In this document: piece after piece, positions 1 through 7,138 of the stretch
Position numbering within the stretch: the stretch's first letter is position 1
Layout of the letters: the number at the start of each line of letters is the position of its first letter
Assembly: GCA_021815905.1 (NCBI GenBank)
Contig: JAKAZP010000072.1
Span: 1-9,440 of the forward strand
Direction of reading: 5' to 3'
Length of the DNA stretch: 9,440 bases
Source of the DNA: Pseudomonadota bacterium
GTDB taxonomy: Bacteria > Pseudomonadota > Gammaproteobacteria > Steroidobacterales > Steroidobacteraceae
Position numbers and translations under genes: made by a program
Notes under the pieces: model-generated
What the model was told of the DNA's origin: nothing
Databases searched by the model: none
The model's input: only the letters and a program-made list of their open reading frames with translations

Positions 1-431
1 TCCGATCTCGTGCCCCCGTTGATGCTGGTGGAATTCTGGTCCGCGAACACCTGAGGCAGGCGGTTCAGGACGTCCTCGACGCGGGTTGCGCCCAACTGCG
101 CGAACTGCTTCGAGGTGACGAACTGCACCGGGCTGATGGAGGTCTGGTTCGGCGTCGCGATGCGGGTTCCCGTGACGACCACTTCCTGCAACTGAGCACT
201 GGCGGCATTGCCACCCGCAGGGGCGGGAGCGGGCAACGCCTGCGACAGCAGCTGCGGCGCGCTCGATTTCCCGTGAGTTCCCGTGTCTCGAATGCGAGCC
301 GGCCGGCCCGGCGGCTCCCGAGAGCTCGACTGCGCATGCGCCACGCCGAAGGAGACCGCCAGAGCGCCTCCGGTGAGCACGGCGCGCACCGCGTTGCGTA
401 TCAACACATTCCCGGAATTGTCGTTGATCAT
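1..431 (-). CDS. TonB-dependent outer-membrane receptor, N-terminal part (runs off left edge)
   Basis: Reading the minus strand from the ATG at 431 gives an uninterrupted frame of 143 codons to the window edge, so the gene is cut by the window, not broken. Residues 1-33 look like a Sec signal peptide (basic IRNAVRA, hydrophobic LTGGALAVSFGV, cleavage near AHA/QSSS). A Pro/Ala-rich linker of about 48 residues follows. Then LQEVVVTGTRI (81-91) and the start of a plug domain (SISPVQFVTSKQFAQLG, VEDVLNRLPQVF), typical of TonB-dependent receptors that import siderophores, glycans or other large ligands across the outer membrane. The usual N-terminal STN signalling domain is absent, so it is probably a plain transporter. 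A purine-rich GGGGAG/GGGGA stretch precedes the start. It is divergent from the MocR-type regulator at 824, which could control it. The substrate cannot be deduced from this fragment. Confidence 0.88.
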   Translation of the reverse strand, partial: MINDNSGNVLIRNAVRAVLTGGALAVSFGVAHAQSSSREPPGRPARIRDTGTHGKSSAPQLLSQALPAPAPAGGNAASAQLQEVVVTGTRIATPNQTSISPVQFVTSKQFAQLGATRVEDVLNRLPQVFADQNSTSINGGTRS

Positions 432-823
432 TTTCCCCACTCCCCGGCCGCCTTGGCTCATCGTCTCACCGATGTTGGTCCGACGATGGCACCAGTCTCA
501 TGGCGAGCTTCGAAACGGCCGTTTACCCCGATGCCGGGGGCGGAGTCTACGAGCACCGTGCGAAGGAGCGTTTCAACTTGCGTGGAAGTGATCCGTGGTC
601 GGTGCGATTGTGATACTGCAACCGTGCATGTCATGTTGCGCCGATGTCTCACGGCGATCGCGACGGACCGGCCGTTGGCTCTCGCGCGCCCGGCGGTTCG
701 TAATTTCGATGCTCATTGAAACACCGCGCGCGCGGGCGCCCTAGGATTAGGTTGACTTGCGGCTCGCATCGGCATCGGCGATGAGGACCGCGGAGAGCCA
801 TTCCGGCGCGATACGGGTTCGAA
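432..823. other. Divergent intergenic region between TonB receptor and MocR regulator
   Basis: These 392 bp hold no convincing gene; the open frames here lack ribosome-binding sites and family resemblance. It must carry the promoters of both divergent genes. On the plus strand there is a TTGACT hexamer (752-757) that could be a -35 box, but no good -10 lies at 16-18 bp from it. On the minus strand I found no clear -35/-10 pair. An alternating CG run lies at 725-734. No Zur-box-like AT-rich palindrome was seen here. Confidence 0.5.
766..783. promoter_or_regulatory. Candidate operator: GCATCG tandem repeat plus CATCG-G-CGATG palindrome
   Basis: GCATCG occurs twice in tandem (766-771 and 772-777). 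The second copy is followed at once by GCGATG, making a perfect 11-bp palindrome CATCGGCGATG (773-783). It lies about 40 bp before the regulator start and just downstream of the TTGACT hexamer at 752-757. MocR regulators often bind short direct repeats near their own divergent promoter, so this is a possible binding site. The motif is short and GC-rich and could be chance. Confidence 0.22.
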
Positions 824-2371
824 GTGTCGGATCAGCAGCAAATCGAATCATTCGCTCTGCGGCCTCGGGCGAAAGGTGAGCCGGTGTTTCGCTGGCTTTC
901 CGAGGAGATTCGCGCGGCGATTCTCGACGGTCGATTCTCCCCGGGTTCGAGACTGCCCTCGAGGATCGATCTCGCGCGAAAGTATCGTCTGTCGATCGGC
1001 ACCGTCGTCGCGGCGTTCGACCTGCTGCTGAGGGCGGGCTACGTGGACGCCGTCGTCGGCCGAGGCACGTATGTCAGCATGGCGGCTGCGGACACGCCGG
1101 GAGAGCGCGCCCCTCCTCGGGCGCGGACGCCACGTCGGACGCTGTCGGCTCGGGGGCGGCTCCTGGCTGCCCAATCGTTCCCCGATTTCCGCTCCGGCCG
1201 TGCGGCGGGGACATTCCCCCTCGCCTGTCCCATGCTCGGTGTATTTCCGATCGAGACGTGGAATCGCCTCGCTGCGCACCGCATGCGCGGGGACATGCAC
1301 GAATTGGCCGCTCACGGTGAACCCCTCGGCTATCCGCCCTTGAGAGCGGCAATCGCCAAGCACGTGGGCGACACGCGAGGCGTGAGATGCACCTCAGGCC
1401 AGGTGGTCGTCACGTCCGGCACCCAGGACTCCCTCGATCTGGTCGCGAGACTTCTGCTCGATCCGGGCGATCGGGTGTGGATGGAGGATCCGGGCTATTC
1501 GCCAGCCACCTCTCTGTTCCGTGCGCACGGCCTCGAGGTGATTGGCGTTCCGGTCGATGCTCGGGGCATTGACTGTGACATGGGGCAACTCACCGGGCCC
1601 GCCCGCCTGGCGTACGTGACGCCTGCCTGCCAGTTTCCACTCGGGATGCCCATGTCGGTCGAGCGCCGGGTGAAGCTTCTCCAATGGGGAAGCGAGATGG
1701 GAGCATGGATATTCGAGGACGACTATGACAGCCAGCTCCAGTTCGATGGTCGGTCTCCCCCGCCGCTCTACAACCTCGATCGTGCGAGGAGCGTCATCTA
1801 CTCCGGCAGCTTCAACAGGATGCTGTTTCCTTCGCTGCGAGTCGGCTTTCTTATCCTTCCTCCGGAATTCATCGAGTCTGCGGCCGCCGTGCGCTCCATT
1901 ACCCGCCGGTATCGTCCTACGTTGGAGCAGGCGATCCTTGCCGACTTCATCGCGCAGGGGCACTTGGAGCTGCATCTTGGTCGAATGCGAGAAATCTGCA
2001 CCGCGCGGCGTGAGACGCTGATCGGAGCGGCTCGCACTGAGCTCGGGGACCTCATGCGTTTTGATGGGTCCCAGGGCGGCTTGCAGCTCATCGGCTGGCT
2101 CGCGCCCGGAATGAGCGAATCCGAGGCGTGGCGACGCGCCGCGGCGCGCGGCATCGACTCCGTCGCGCTTTCGAGTCTCACGATAAGTCGACGTATGCCG
2201 GCGGCCCTGGTGCTCGGAATCAGCGGGGCGGAGCAACGTGCGATCAGGACGGCGGTCAAGCGGCTGGGACGGGTGTTGCGGGTGCTGGCCTGGCAGGAAA
2301 TCGGATCCCGCGGTCCGCGAAGGCTCAGCGCGGAAACCTCGATCCCGTTCGAGGGGGCAAAGGGTTCATGA
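824..2371 (+). CDS. MocR/PdxR-type GntR-family regulator with degenerate PLP site
   Basis: A 515-residue cytoplasmic transcription factor with an N-terminal GntR winged helix-turn-helix (about 20-84; RLPSRIDLARKYRLSIGTVV and VGRGTYV) and a fold-type I aminotransferase-like domain (about 125-490). In relatives such as GabR and PdxR the second domain binds PLP and an effector. Family motifs are present: TSGTQDSLDLVARLLLDPGD (197-216), EDPGY (221-225), TPACQFPLG (266-274, usually TPSHQFPTG), EDDYDSQLQFDGR (298-310) and LFPSLRVGFL (334-343). The block that normally reads F-S-K-T-L-F-P is F-N-R-M-L-F-P, with Arg332 in place of the Schiff-base lysine. Arg332 is 31 residues after Tyr301, the same spacing as K312 from Y281 in GabR, so the substitution is not an alignment slip. 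The start is GTG at 824 with a weak Shine-Dalgarno; no in-frame ATG lies ahead of the HTH. It is divergent from the TonB receptor, a likely target by position. The effector is unknown. Confidence 0.92.
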   Translation: MSDQQQIESFALRPRAKGEPVFRWLSEEIRAAILDGRFSPGSRLPSRIDLARKYRLSIGTVVAAFDLLLRAGYVDAVVGRGTYVSMAAADTPGERAPPRARTPRRTLSARGRLLAAQSFPDFRSGRAAGTFPLACPMLGVFPIETWNRLAAHRMRGDMHELAAHGEPLGYPPLRAAIAKHVGDTRGVRCTSGQVVVTSGTQDSLDLVARLLLDPGDRVWMEDPGYSPATSLFRAHGLEVIGVPVDARGIDCDMGQLTGPARLAYVTPACQFPLGMPMSVERRVKLLQWGSEMGAWIFEDDYDSQLQFDGRSPPPLYNLDRARSVIYSGSFNRMLFPSLRVGFLILPPEFIESAAAVRSITRRYRPTLEQAILADFIAQGHLELHLGRMREICTARRETLIGAARTELGDLMRFDGSQGGLQLIGWLAPGMSESEAWRRAAARGIDSVALSSLTISRRMPAALVLGISGAEQRAIRTAVKRLGRVLRVLAWQEIGSRGPRRLSAETSIPFEGAKGS

Positions 2372-2435
2372 GCCGTGCGCTGTTGCCCCGGCGAGCTCAA
2401 CAGGCCGCTGTCAAACTCGAGGAGGCCGACGCACT

Positions 2436-4037
2436 TCAGAAGCGCGACGATGAATCCGCCCGTGACGCGTAGTCCCTGAACAGGGCGAGCCGGGCCGGCG
2501 AGGAGACGGCGGCCCGAATACCCGGCCGATCGCCCAGGCCCATGACGAGTCCCTCCGGATCTCCGGCACCCGGCCAGCGAGGGAGATCATCGGCGTTCGG
2601 ATCTCCCGTCTTCATGAAGCTGATCCAGTAGGCCTGAAGCTGGCGCGATACCTCATCGTCGGCAGCGGTGAAGACACGTCCCTTCTGCTTCAGCGCGCCA
2701 AAGACGTAGGGGACTTCGGCCGTGTGAAAGGATCCGAATTTCTTCGGATCCGAGCCGGGATACGCATGGTCGAAGAGATAGTCGTAAACTCGCTCTCCCG
2801 CGGCCTGGGCTCTCGCCTGCGAGAAGAACACCAGGCTCGCCATGTAACGATCTCGCGTCACAGCGGCCGCCGACGCACTGGCTTCCCCGTCGGTCGCATG
2901 GGGATAAAGAGCCAGGAACCGGTCCGCAAATGCTCCGTAGCGCTTGCGAACCATGGCCGCGAATTCCGCGGGTGTCATCCGGGCGGCAGCGCCCTCGTTC
3001 GAATTGAAACCCGTCAGCAGCGGCACGTTCGACTGCGGATGGGCCTCCCCTTCGGGATCGATACTCACGAAGCGACGGTCGACATTCGGGGCGAAGAGCA
3101 GCACCGGCGCCGCCGGAGTGCTTCCCGGCTTCGACGGCTCGAGCAGGGAGAGCTGATATGACGTCGCGGCCTCGTACAGCCTTGCCGCACTCAGGGCGCG
3201 CAACTGCGCCACATTGCTCGCTCCCGCCGCCTTCTGAAAGCCCGTTCCCCACTGCTCGGCTTGCCTGAGTGTCAGGAGCGGCAGGCCCATGCCGGAGCCG
3301 CTCTCCGCGATCGCCCGCGCGAACAGCCCCACGGCCGGCTTCGACACCAGCAGATCATTCACCATCATCGCGCCGGCGGATTGGCCCGCCACCGTCACCA
3401 GGGAGGGGTTCCCTCCAAAACGGGCGATGTTCGCGTGAACCCACCGCAGCGCGGCGATGACGTCCTCCAGGCCGTAGTTTCCGGAGCTGCCCACGTCCGA
3501 TTCTTTCGTCAGCGCCGGGAGCGCCAGGAATCCGAACACTCCCAGCCGGTAGTTCATCGTGACGACCACCACGCCCTTGGCCGCCAGGTCAGTCCCGTCG
3601 TAGACCGGTACCGATCCCGAGCCCGAGAGAAAGGCACCGCCGGGAATGAACGCGTAGACCGGAAGCTCTCCTTTTCGCGCGAGCGGCGTCCAGACGTTCA
3701 GGTACAGACAATCCTCACTCATCGGGAGCCTGATCAGGAACTCCGGCCCGTAGGGGCCGATTGGCACCGGAGGACCCTGGTAGCAGCTCGGTCCGAAGCG
3801 GACTGCCGCGCGCACCTGCCGCCAGAGCCGCGGACGCCGGGGCGCTCGCCACCGAAGCGGACCCACCGGGGCTTGCGCGTAGGGAATGCCCAGATAGGAC
3901 GCGACGCCGTGCGCCGAACTCCCTCTGACCGGCCCGTCTTCGGTCATGATCACCGGGGTGCGATCGGCCGCGAGCGCGCCGGCGCCGGCGGCGACGCAAA
4001 GCAACACGCACAGGACCAACGCCTTTGGAGATCTCAC
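2436..4037 (-). CDS. Secreted type-B carboxylesterase/lipase (alpha/beta hydrolase)
   Basis: A 533-residue ester hydrolase of the carboxylesterase/cholinesterase family, probably periplasmic or secreted. From the GTG at 4037 it starts VRSPKALVLCVLLCVAAGAG and has a signal peptide cleaved near ALA/ADR (residue 23). Family landmarks in order: YLGIPYAQAP (48-57), Cys85 and SEDCLYLNVW (107-116, a possible disulphide partner as in the family), oxyanion-hole PGGAF (132-136), nucleophile elbow AGQSAG (217-222, Ser220), acid in NSNEGA (Glu348) and catalytic His438 in GSFHTAEVPYVFG. The triad is complete and the length is normal (about 500-550). The frame stays open upstream to an ATG at 4250, but that would add 71 residues overlapping zur. 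The GTG start places the signal peptide at the N-terminus and has GAGAG 9 nt upstream. It lies 88 bp after zur on the same strand and converges with the MocR gene. Substrate unknown; a p-nitrobenzyl-esterase-like enzyme is a fair generic description. Confidence 0.9.
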   Translation of the reverse strand: MRSPKALVLCVLLCVAAGAGALAADRTPVIMTEDGPVRGSSAHGVASYLGIPYAQAPVGPLRWRAPRRPRLWRQVRAAVRFGPSCYQGPPVPIGPYGPEFLIRLPMSEDCLYLNVWTPLARKGELPVYAFIPGGAFLSGSGSVPVYDGTDLAAKGVVVVTMNYRLGVFGFLALPALTKESDVGSSGNYGLEDVIAALRWVHANIARFGGNPSLVTVAGQSAGAMMVNDLLVSKPAVGLFARAIAESGSGMGLPLLTLRQAEQWGTGFQKAAGASNVAQLRALSAARLYEAATSYQLSLLEPSKPGSTPAAPVLLFAPNVDRRFVSIDPEGEAHPQSNVPLLTGFNSNEGAAARMTPAEFAAMVRKRYGAFADRFLALYPHATDGEASASAAAVTRDRYMASLVFFSQARAQAAGERVYDYLFDHAYPGSDPKKFGSFHTAEVPYVFGALKQKGRVFTAADDEVSRQLQAYWISFMKTGDPNADDLPRWPGAGDPEGLVMGLGDRPGIRAAVSSPARLALFRDYASRADSSSRF

Positions 4038-4068
4038 GTCCGGTTTCTCTCGAATTCCGTGATCGCGC

Positions 4069-4092
4069 GAGTCCGCCGGATCAGGGCGGCTC
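4069..4092. terminator. GC-rich hairpin between zur and the carboxylesterase gene
   Basis: On the minus strand, GAGCCGCC and GGCGGACTC flank a 7-nt loop and pair as an 8-bp GC stem with one bulged A. It sits in the 88-bp gap after the zur stop and before the esterase start. No T-tract follows it, so it is not a textbook intrinsic terminator. It may attenuate read-through from the zinc operon or be chance in this GC-rich DNA. Confidence 0.28.
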
Positions 4093-4125
4093 CCGCGCGC
4101 CCGAGTCCGTATCGCGGCGCTTGAT

Positions 4126-4596
4126 CTAGTGAGCCGCCGCGCCCCGCGTCCGGCACCCCGCGCACACCCCGGTGAGCTCCACGGTGCGCTGATCGAGCTC
4201 GAAGCCGAGTCGCCGGCCGAGCTTGTCGGCGGCCGCGGCGAGGCTTTCATCGCCCTCCTCCACGACCTGCCCGCACCGTCGACAGATCAGGAACTGCACC
4301 GGGTGGGGCTCTTCGAGCCGCTCGCACAGGACGAAGGAGCGCGTCGTCTCGAGACGGTGCACGACACCGAGGCGCATGAGGAATTCGAGGCTGCGGTAGA
4401 TGCCGGCCGCAGTCGAGCGGCCATCCTCGGGACGCAGCCGCTCGAGGAGCTCGTACGCCGAGAGCGCGCGGCCCGCGGCCACGAGCTCCGCGGCCACTGC
4501 GCGGCGCTGACGCGTGAGCCGTCCACCGCGCTCGCGGCAGAGCGCCTCGAGCTTCGCGAGCGCGGCATTGCGGATCGTCCTGGCCGCTCTGCCCAT
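4126..4596 (-). CDS. zur: Zinc uptake regulator Zur (Fur family)
   Basis: A 156-residue zinc-responsive repressor of the Fur family that blocks zinc-uptake genes when zinc is sufficient. The N-terminal winged helix (about 10-80) includes LTRQRRAV, LSAYELLERLRP and TAAGIYRSLEFLMRLGVVHRLE; the C-terminal half is the dimerisation and metal domain. All metal ligands known from E. coli Zur can be placed at matching spacing: regulatory site H80, C91, H98, E113 (E. coli H77, C88, H96, E111) and structural site C105, C108, C145, C148 (E. coli C103, C106, C143, C146). The EPHPVQFLICRRCGQVVEE block is Zur-like rather than Fur-like. The ATG at 4596 follows the stop of the preceding permease gene by 2 nt (TGA-CC-ATG), so it is the last gene of the transporter operon and probably translationally coupled. 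In-frame sequence upstream of this ATG only shadows the permease. Regulation is probably by its own product at the Zur box at 8122-8144. Confidence 0.94.
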   Translation of the reverse strand: MGRAARTIRNAALAKLEALCRERGGRLTRQRRAVAAELVAAGRALSAYELLERLRPEDGRSTAAGIYRSLEFLMRLGVVHRLETTRSFVLCERLEEPHPVQFLICRRCGQVVEEGDESLAAAADKLGRRLGFELDQRTVELTGVCAGCRTRGAAAH

Positions 4597-4598
4597 GG

Positions 4599-5381
4599 TC
4601 AGGCGTACCGCCGGCGCAGGCGTCCGGCCGCATAGGCGCCGGCGCCGAGTGTGCCGACGAAAAACCCCACCGGCCAGTTGGACAGATACGACAGGGCGAT
4701 GGCGCTCCACACGGTCAGCAACGCGAGCACGACCGAGATCAGCGCTGCGGCCAGGGGGCGATCGCTGAGCGCGCGCGCCGCCGAGGCCGGCCCCACCATC
4801 AGACTGAACACCATCAGCGCTCCGACCACCGGCAGAACGGTCGCGGTGGACAGCGCCAGCACGATCAGGAATCCGAGCTCGACCCGTCGGCTCCCCGCAC
4901 CGCCCGCCTGCGCAAGCTCGGGCGACAGGGCATCGAGCAGCAGCGGCCTGAATTGCCACGCAGTCGTCGCGATCGCCGCCGCGCTGAGGGCCGCCACCGG
5001 CAGGATCTCACCCGCGCTGATGCCGAGCACTTCGCCGAACAGCAGCGCGTAAAGTCCTTGCGCGTACTGCCGCGTCATGCTGAGCAGCAGTGTTCCCACG
5101 GCCAGCGACACGGCCAGCCAGAGCGCGGTGGCCACTTCGCGCCGCTCGATGCGCTCGAGCTGCGAGATGCCGAGCACTCCGAGCCCGGAGAAGGCGAGCA
5201 GCCCGATGAACGGGCTCACCCCGAGCAGGCTCGCAGCGGCTGCTCCCGGAAAGGCCCCGAGCGGCAGCACGTGTGCGGCAAAGGAGGCGCGGCGGATCAC
5301 GACGAAGAATCCGACGAAGCCGGCGGCGGCCGCGACCAGCGATGCGACGATCCAGGTGTTCACCATGAAGCTGGAGAACAT
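4599..5381 (-). CDS. Zinc ABC transporter permease, second subunit (ABC-3 family)
   Basis: A 260-residue inner-membrane permease of the ABC-3 (ZnuB/TroC/MntC) family, nearly all hydrophobic helices: about 7-29, 40-72, 84-102, 120-142, 168-200, 208-232 and 236-253. Family features include VVIRRASFAAHVLPLG (27-42), LLGVSPFIGLLAF (52-64), YALLFGEVLGIS (111-122), RPLLLDALSPELAQAGG (145-161) and the GALMVFSLMVGPASAARALS stretch (187-206). It can be aligned along its length with the neighbouring permease but is clearly diverged. Start choice: ATG at 5381, preceded by GAGG with 5-nt spacing and 7 nt after the upstream stop. An alternative ATG at 5399 adds six residues, would overlap the upstream gene by 11 nt and has no clear ribosome-binding site. 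It probably forms the membrane channel together with the other permease, driven by the ATPase at 6298. Confidence 0.9.
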   Translation of the reverse strand: MFSSFMVNTWIVASLVAAAAGFVGFFVVIRRASFAAHVLPLGAFPGAAAASLLGVSPFIGLLAFSGLGVLGISQLERIERREVATALWLAVSLAVGTLLLSMTRQYAQGLYALLFGEVLGISAGEILPVAALSAAAIATTAWQFRPLLLDALSPELAQAGGAGSRRVELGFLIVLALSTATVLPVVGALMVFSLMVGPASAARALSDRPLAAALISVVLALLTVWSAIALSYLSNWPVGFFVGTLGAGAYAAGRLRRRYA

Positions 5382-5388
5382 GACCGCC

Positions 5389-6291
5389 TCAGCTGCCATC
5401 CGCAAGCCGCGCCCGCTGCGCCGTGCGGGAACCGGTGCGGGCGCGGCGGGACGCGAGGTTGGCGAGGAGATAGAAGACAAAGAGGAGGCTCACGATGAAG
5501 AAACTGACCGGCCAGCCGTATCCCGGTGTCCAGTAGTAACTGTCGTACGCCAGCAGGATCCCGAGCCAAGTGGCGGCGAGCCCGGTCAGCACCGCGAGCG
5601 CGAGCGCCCGGGCGGGCCGATCGGCGAGGCGCAGTCCGGTTGCCGCGGGCCCGATGAGCAGCGCCGTCGAAAGCATCGCGCCGACCGTGAGCGCGGACAG
5701 CGACACCGCGAGCGCGAGCGCGAGCGCATGCAGCAGCCCCATGATGCGCACCCGAGTACCCTGCGCGGCGGCCAGGTCCGCGGACAGCGAGCTCACGAGC
5801 AGCGGCCGGTAGATCGTCCCGACGATCGCGATCGCCGCGGCGCCGACGCCGAGCGCGAGCGGCACGATCGCCGGGCCGACGGCGAACATCGAGCCGAACA
5901 GGATCGTGATCGCGGCACCCGAGGTGCTGCCGAGCGTGCTGTCGAAGTACAGCATGAGCGCCGCGAGCCCGAGCCCGGCTCCGAGCACGATGCCGGTCAC
6001 GACATCGCGCTCGCGGGCATCGCGGATGTCGGCCCACTCCATGCCCGCCGCGGCGATCGTCGCCATGCCGAGAAAGCCGAGCAGCGGACTCACGCCGAGC
6101 AGGAAGGACGCCGAGCCGCCCGCGCTGCTCACGTCCGCGAGCGCATGGCCGGCGAAGGTCTGGCCGCGCACCACGGTGAAGACACCGACCACCGCGGCCA
6201 CCAGCGCCGCCCATCCGCCGACCGCGAGTGCGGTGCGCACCGGCTCGTTGGCGAAGAAGCCGGGAGCGAGCAGCACGAGCGAGGGATGCAT
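5389..6291 (-). CDS. Zinc ABC transporter permease, first subunit (ABC-3 family)
   Basis: A 300-residue inner-membrane protein of the ABC-3 permease family, which forms the metal channel of zinc or manganese importers. Hydrophobic segments are seen at about 19-41, 56-81, 98-116, 127-161, 184-218, 228-249 and 260-280. Typical family stretches are VVRGQTFAGHALADVSSAGG (40-59), FLLGVSPLLGFLGM (63-76), ITILFGSMFAVGP (128-140), RPLLVSSLSADLAAAQG (162-178) and ALTVGAMLSTALLIGPAA (200-217). The tail from 281 is basic and hydrophilic, likely cytoplasmic. The ATG at 6291 comes 6 nt after the ATPase stop, and its own stop lies 7 nt before the next permease start. The coding DNA at about 5700-5728 is a GCGAGC-type near-repeat encoding Ala-Leu repeats of one helix, which is simple composition and not a separate element. 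Zinc specificity is inferred from zur and the Zur box in the same operon. Confidence 0.9.
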   Translation of the reverse strand: MHPSLVLLAPGFFANEPVRTALAVGGWAALVAAVVGVFTVVRGQTFAGHALADVSSAGGSASFLLGVSPLLGFLGMATIAAAGMEWADIRDARERDVVTGIVLGAGLGLAALMLYFDSTLGSTSGAAITILFGSMFAVGPAIVPLALGVGAAAIAIVGTIYRPLLVSSLSADLAAAQGTRVRIMGLLHALALALAVSLSALTVGAMLSTALLIGPAATGLRLADRPARALALAVLTGLAATWLGILLAYDSYYWTPGYGWPVSFFIVSLLFVFYLLANLASRRARTGSRTAQRARLADGS

Positions 6292-6297
6292 GGCGGC

Positions 6298-7128
6298 TCA
6301 GGGAATCTGCGTGATGTGAACCGGGTCGCGCGCGAGCGCGGCGTGTCCTTCCTCGGGCGCCTCCGCCGCGATGACCACCACTCGTCCGTGGATTCGCACC
6401 ACGTCGATGTGGTAGCCATAGAGCCGGCTCAGCACTTCCGTCCGCACGACCTCGTCCGTGCGGCCGCTCGCGGCGTGCCCGTTGGCGAGATACACGATGC
6501 GGTCCGTGACCGGCAGCAGCGGATTCATGTCGTGAGCCGAGAGCAGCACCGCGGTACGGCGCTGAGTGGCGAGGCGGCTGAGGAGCCCCACGATCTCGGC
6601 GACGCTGCGCACGTCGAGGCTCGCGAGCGGCTCATCGAGAAGCAGCAGCCGCGGCTGCCGGATGAGCGCGTGCGCGATGAGGATGCGCTGCTGCTGACCG
6701 CCCGAGAGACGGCCCACCCGCCGCTCGGCAAACTCCGCCGCTCCGACCGCGGCCAGCATTTCATCGACCAGCGCATCGCGCTTGCGCGAGGCGAGCGGCA
6801 GGCCGAAGCGGCTCCCGTCGAATCCGAGCGCGACCACGTCGCGGCCCCGCAGCGGCAGCTCCGGGTCGAGCGAGATCTTCTGCGGCACGTAGCCGACGGG
6901 CTCCCGTGCGGCGGCGCCGGTGCCGGACCCGATCCGTACGCTGCCCGAATCCGCTCGCAGCATGCCGAGCACCGCCCTGAAGAGAGTGGTCTTGCCCGAG
7001 CCATTGCCGCCGATCAGGCCGCAGAACTCCCCCTCGCGCAGCGTGAAATTCACGTCCTCGAGAATCCGACGTCCGCCGAGCGAGACGCTCACGTGCTCGA
7101 CCGCGAGCACCACATCGGAACGCGTCAA
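6298..7128 (-). CDS. znuC: Zinc ABC transporter ATP-binding protein (ZnuC-like)
   Basis: A 276-residue cytoplasmic ATPase that powers metal import. With the TTG start at 7128 the motifs fall at: Walker A GGNGSGKTT (40-48, Lys46), Q-loop VPQK (Gln83), signature LSGGQ (141-145), Walker B LLLLDEP (161-167, catalytic Glu166), D-loop SLD (170-172) and switch His199 in SAHD. All are intact. The C-terminal stretch after LYGYHIDVVRIHGR (236-249) matches the extension common in metal-import ATPases. Start choice: TTG at 7128 is 10 nt after the upstream stop, has GAGG/GGAG just before it and places the first beta strand (VVLAVEHVSV) correctly. An ATG at 7182 is in frame but would overlap the binding-protein gene by 44 nt and add an unconserved 18 residues; GTG codons at 7110-7113 are other options. 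Third in a tight operon order of binding protein, ATPase, two permeases, zur. Confidence 0.92.
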   Translation of the reverse strand: MTRSDVVLAVEHVSVSLGGRRILEDVNFTLREGEFCGLIGGNGSGKTTLFRAVLGMLRADSGSVRIGSGTGAAAREPVGYVPQKISLDPELPLRGRDVVALGFDGSRFGLPLASRKRDALVDEMLAAVGAAEFAERRVGRLSGGQQQRILIAHALIRQPRLLLLDEPLASLDVRSVAEIVGLLSRLATQRRTAVLLSAHDMNPLLPVTDRIVYLANGHAASGRTDEVVRTEVLSRLYGYHIDVVRIHGRVVVIAAEAPEEGHAALARDPVHITQIP

Positions 7129-7138
7129 CTCCGTTTCC

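Noticed and set aside
273..719. Plus-strand frames over the TonB receptor start and intergenic region
   Set aside because: No ribosome-binding site, low-complexity Arg/Pro/Ala content and overlap with the receptor signal-peptide region read on the other strand.
721..740. Alternating CG run, considered as a Z-DNA or regulatory element
   Set aside because: Short and expected by chance in DNA this GC-rich; nothing ties it to function.
1394..2400. Long minus-strand frames inside the MocR gene
   Set aside because: They overlap a clear regulator gene in antisense, have no family motifs and are Arg/Pro-rich shadow translations.
2380..2403. CTGTTG-N12-CAACAG inverted repeat between the convergent MocR and esterase genes, considered as a bidirectional terminator
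   Set aside because: Only a 6-bp stem with a 12-nt loop and no T-tract on either strand; too weak to call.
4597..4959. Upstream in-frame extension of zur to 4959 (277 codons)
   Set aside because: The extra N-terminal part only shadows the permease gene; Fur-family proteins start close to the winged helix, as with the ATG at 4596.
5700..5730. GCGAGC-type near-tandem repeat
   Set aside because: It encodes an Ala-Leu stretch in a transmembrane helix of the first permease; codon bias explains it.
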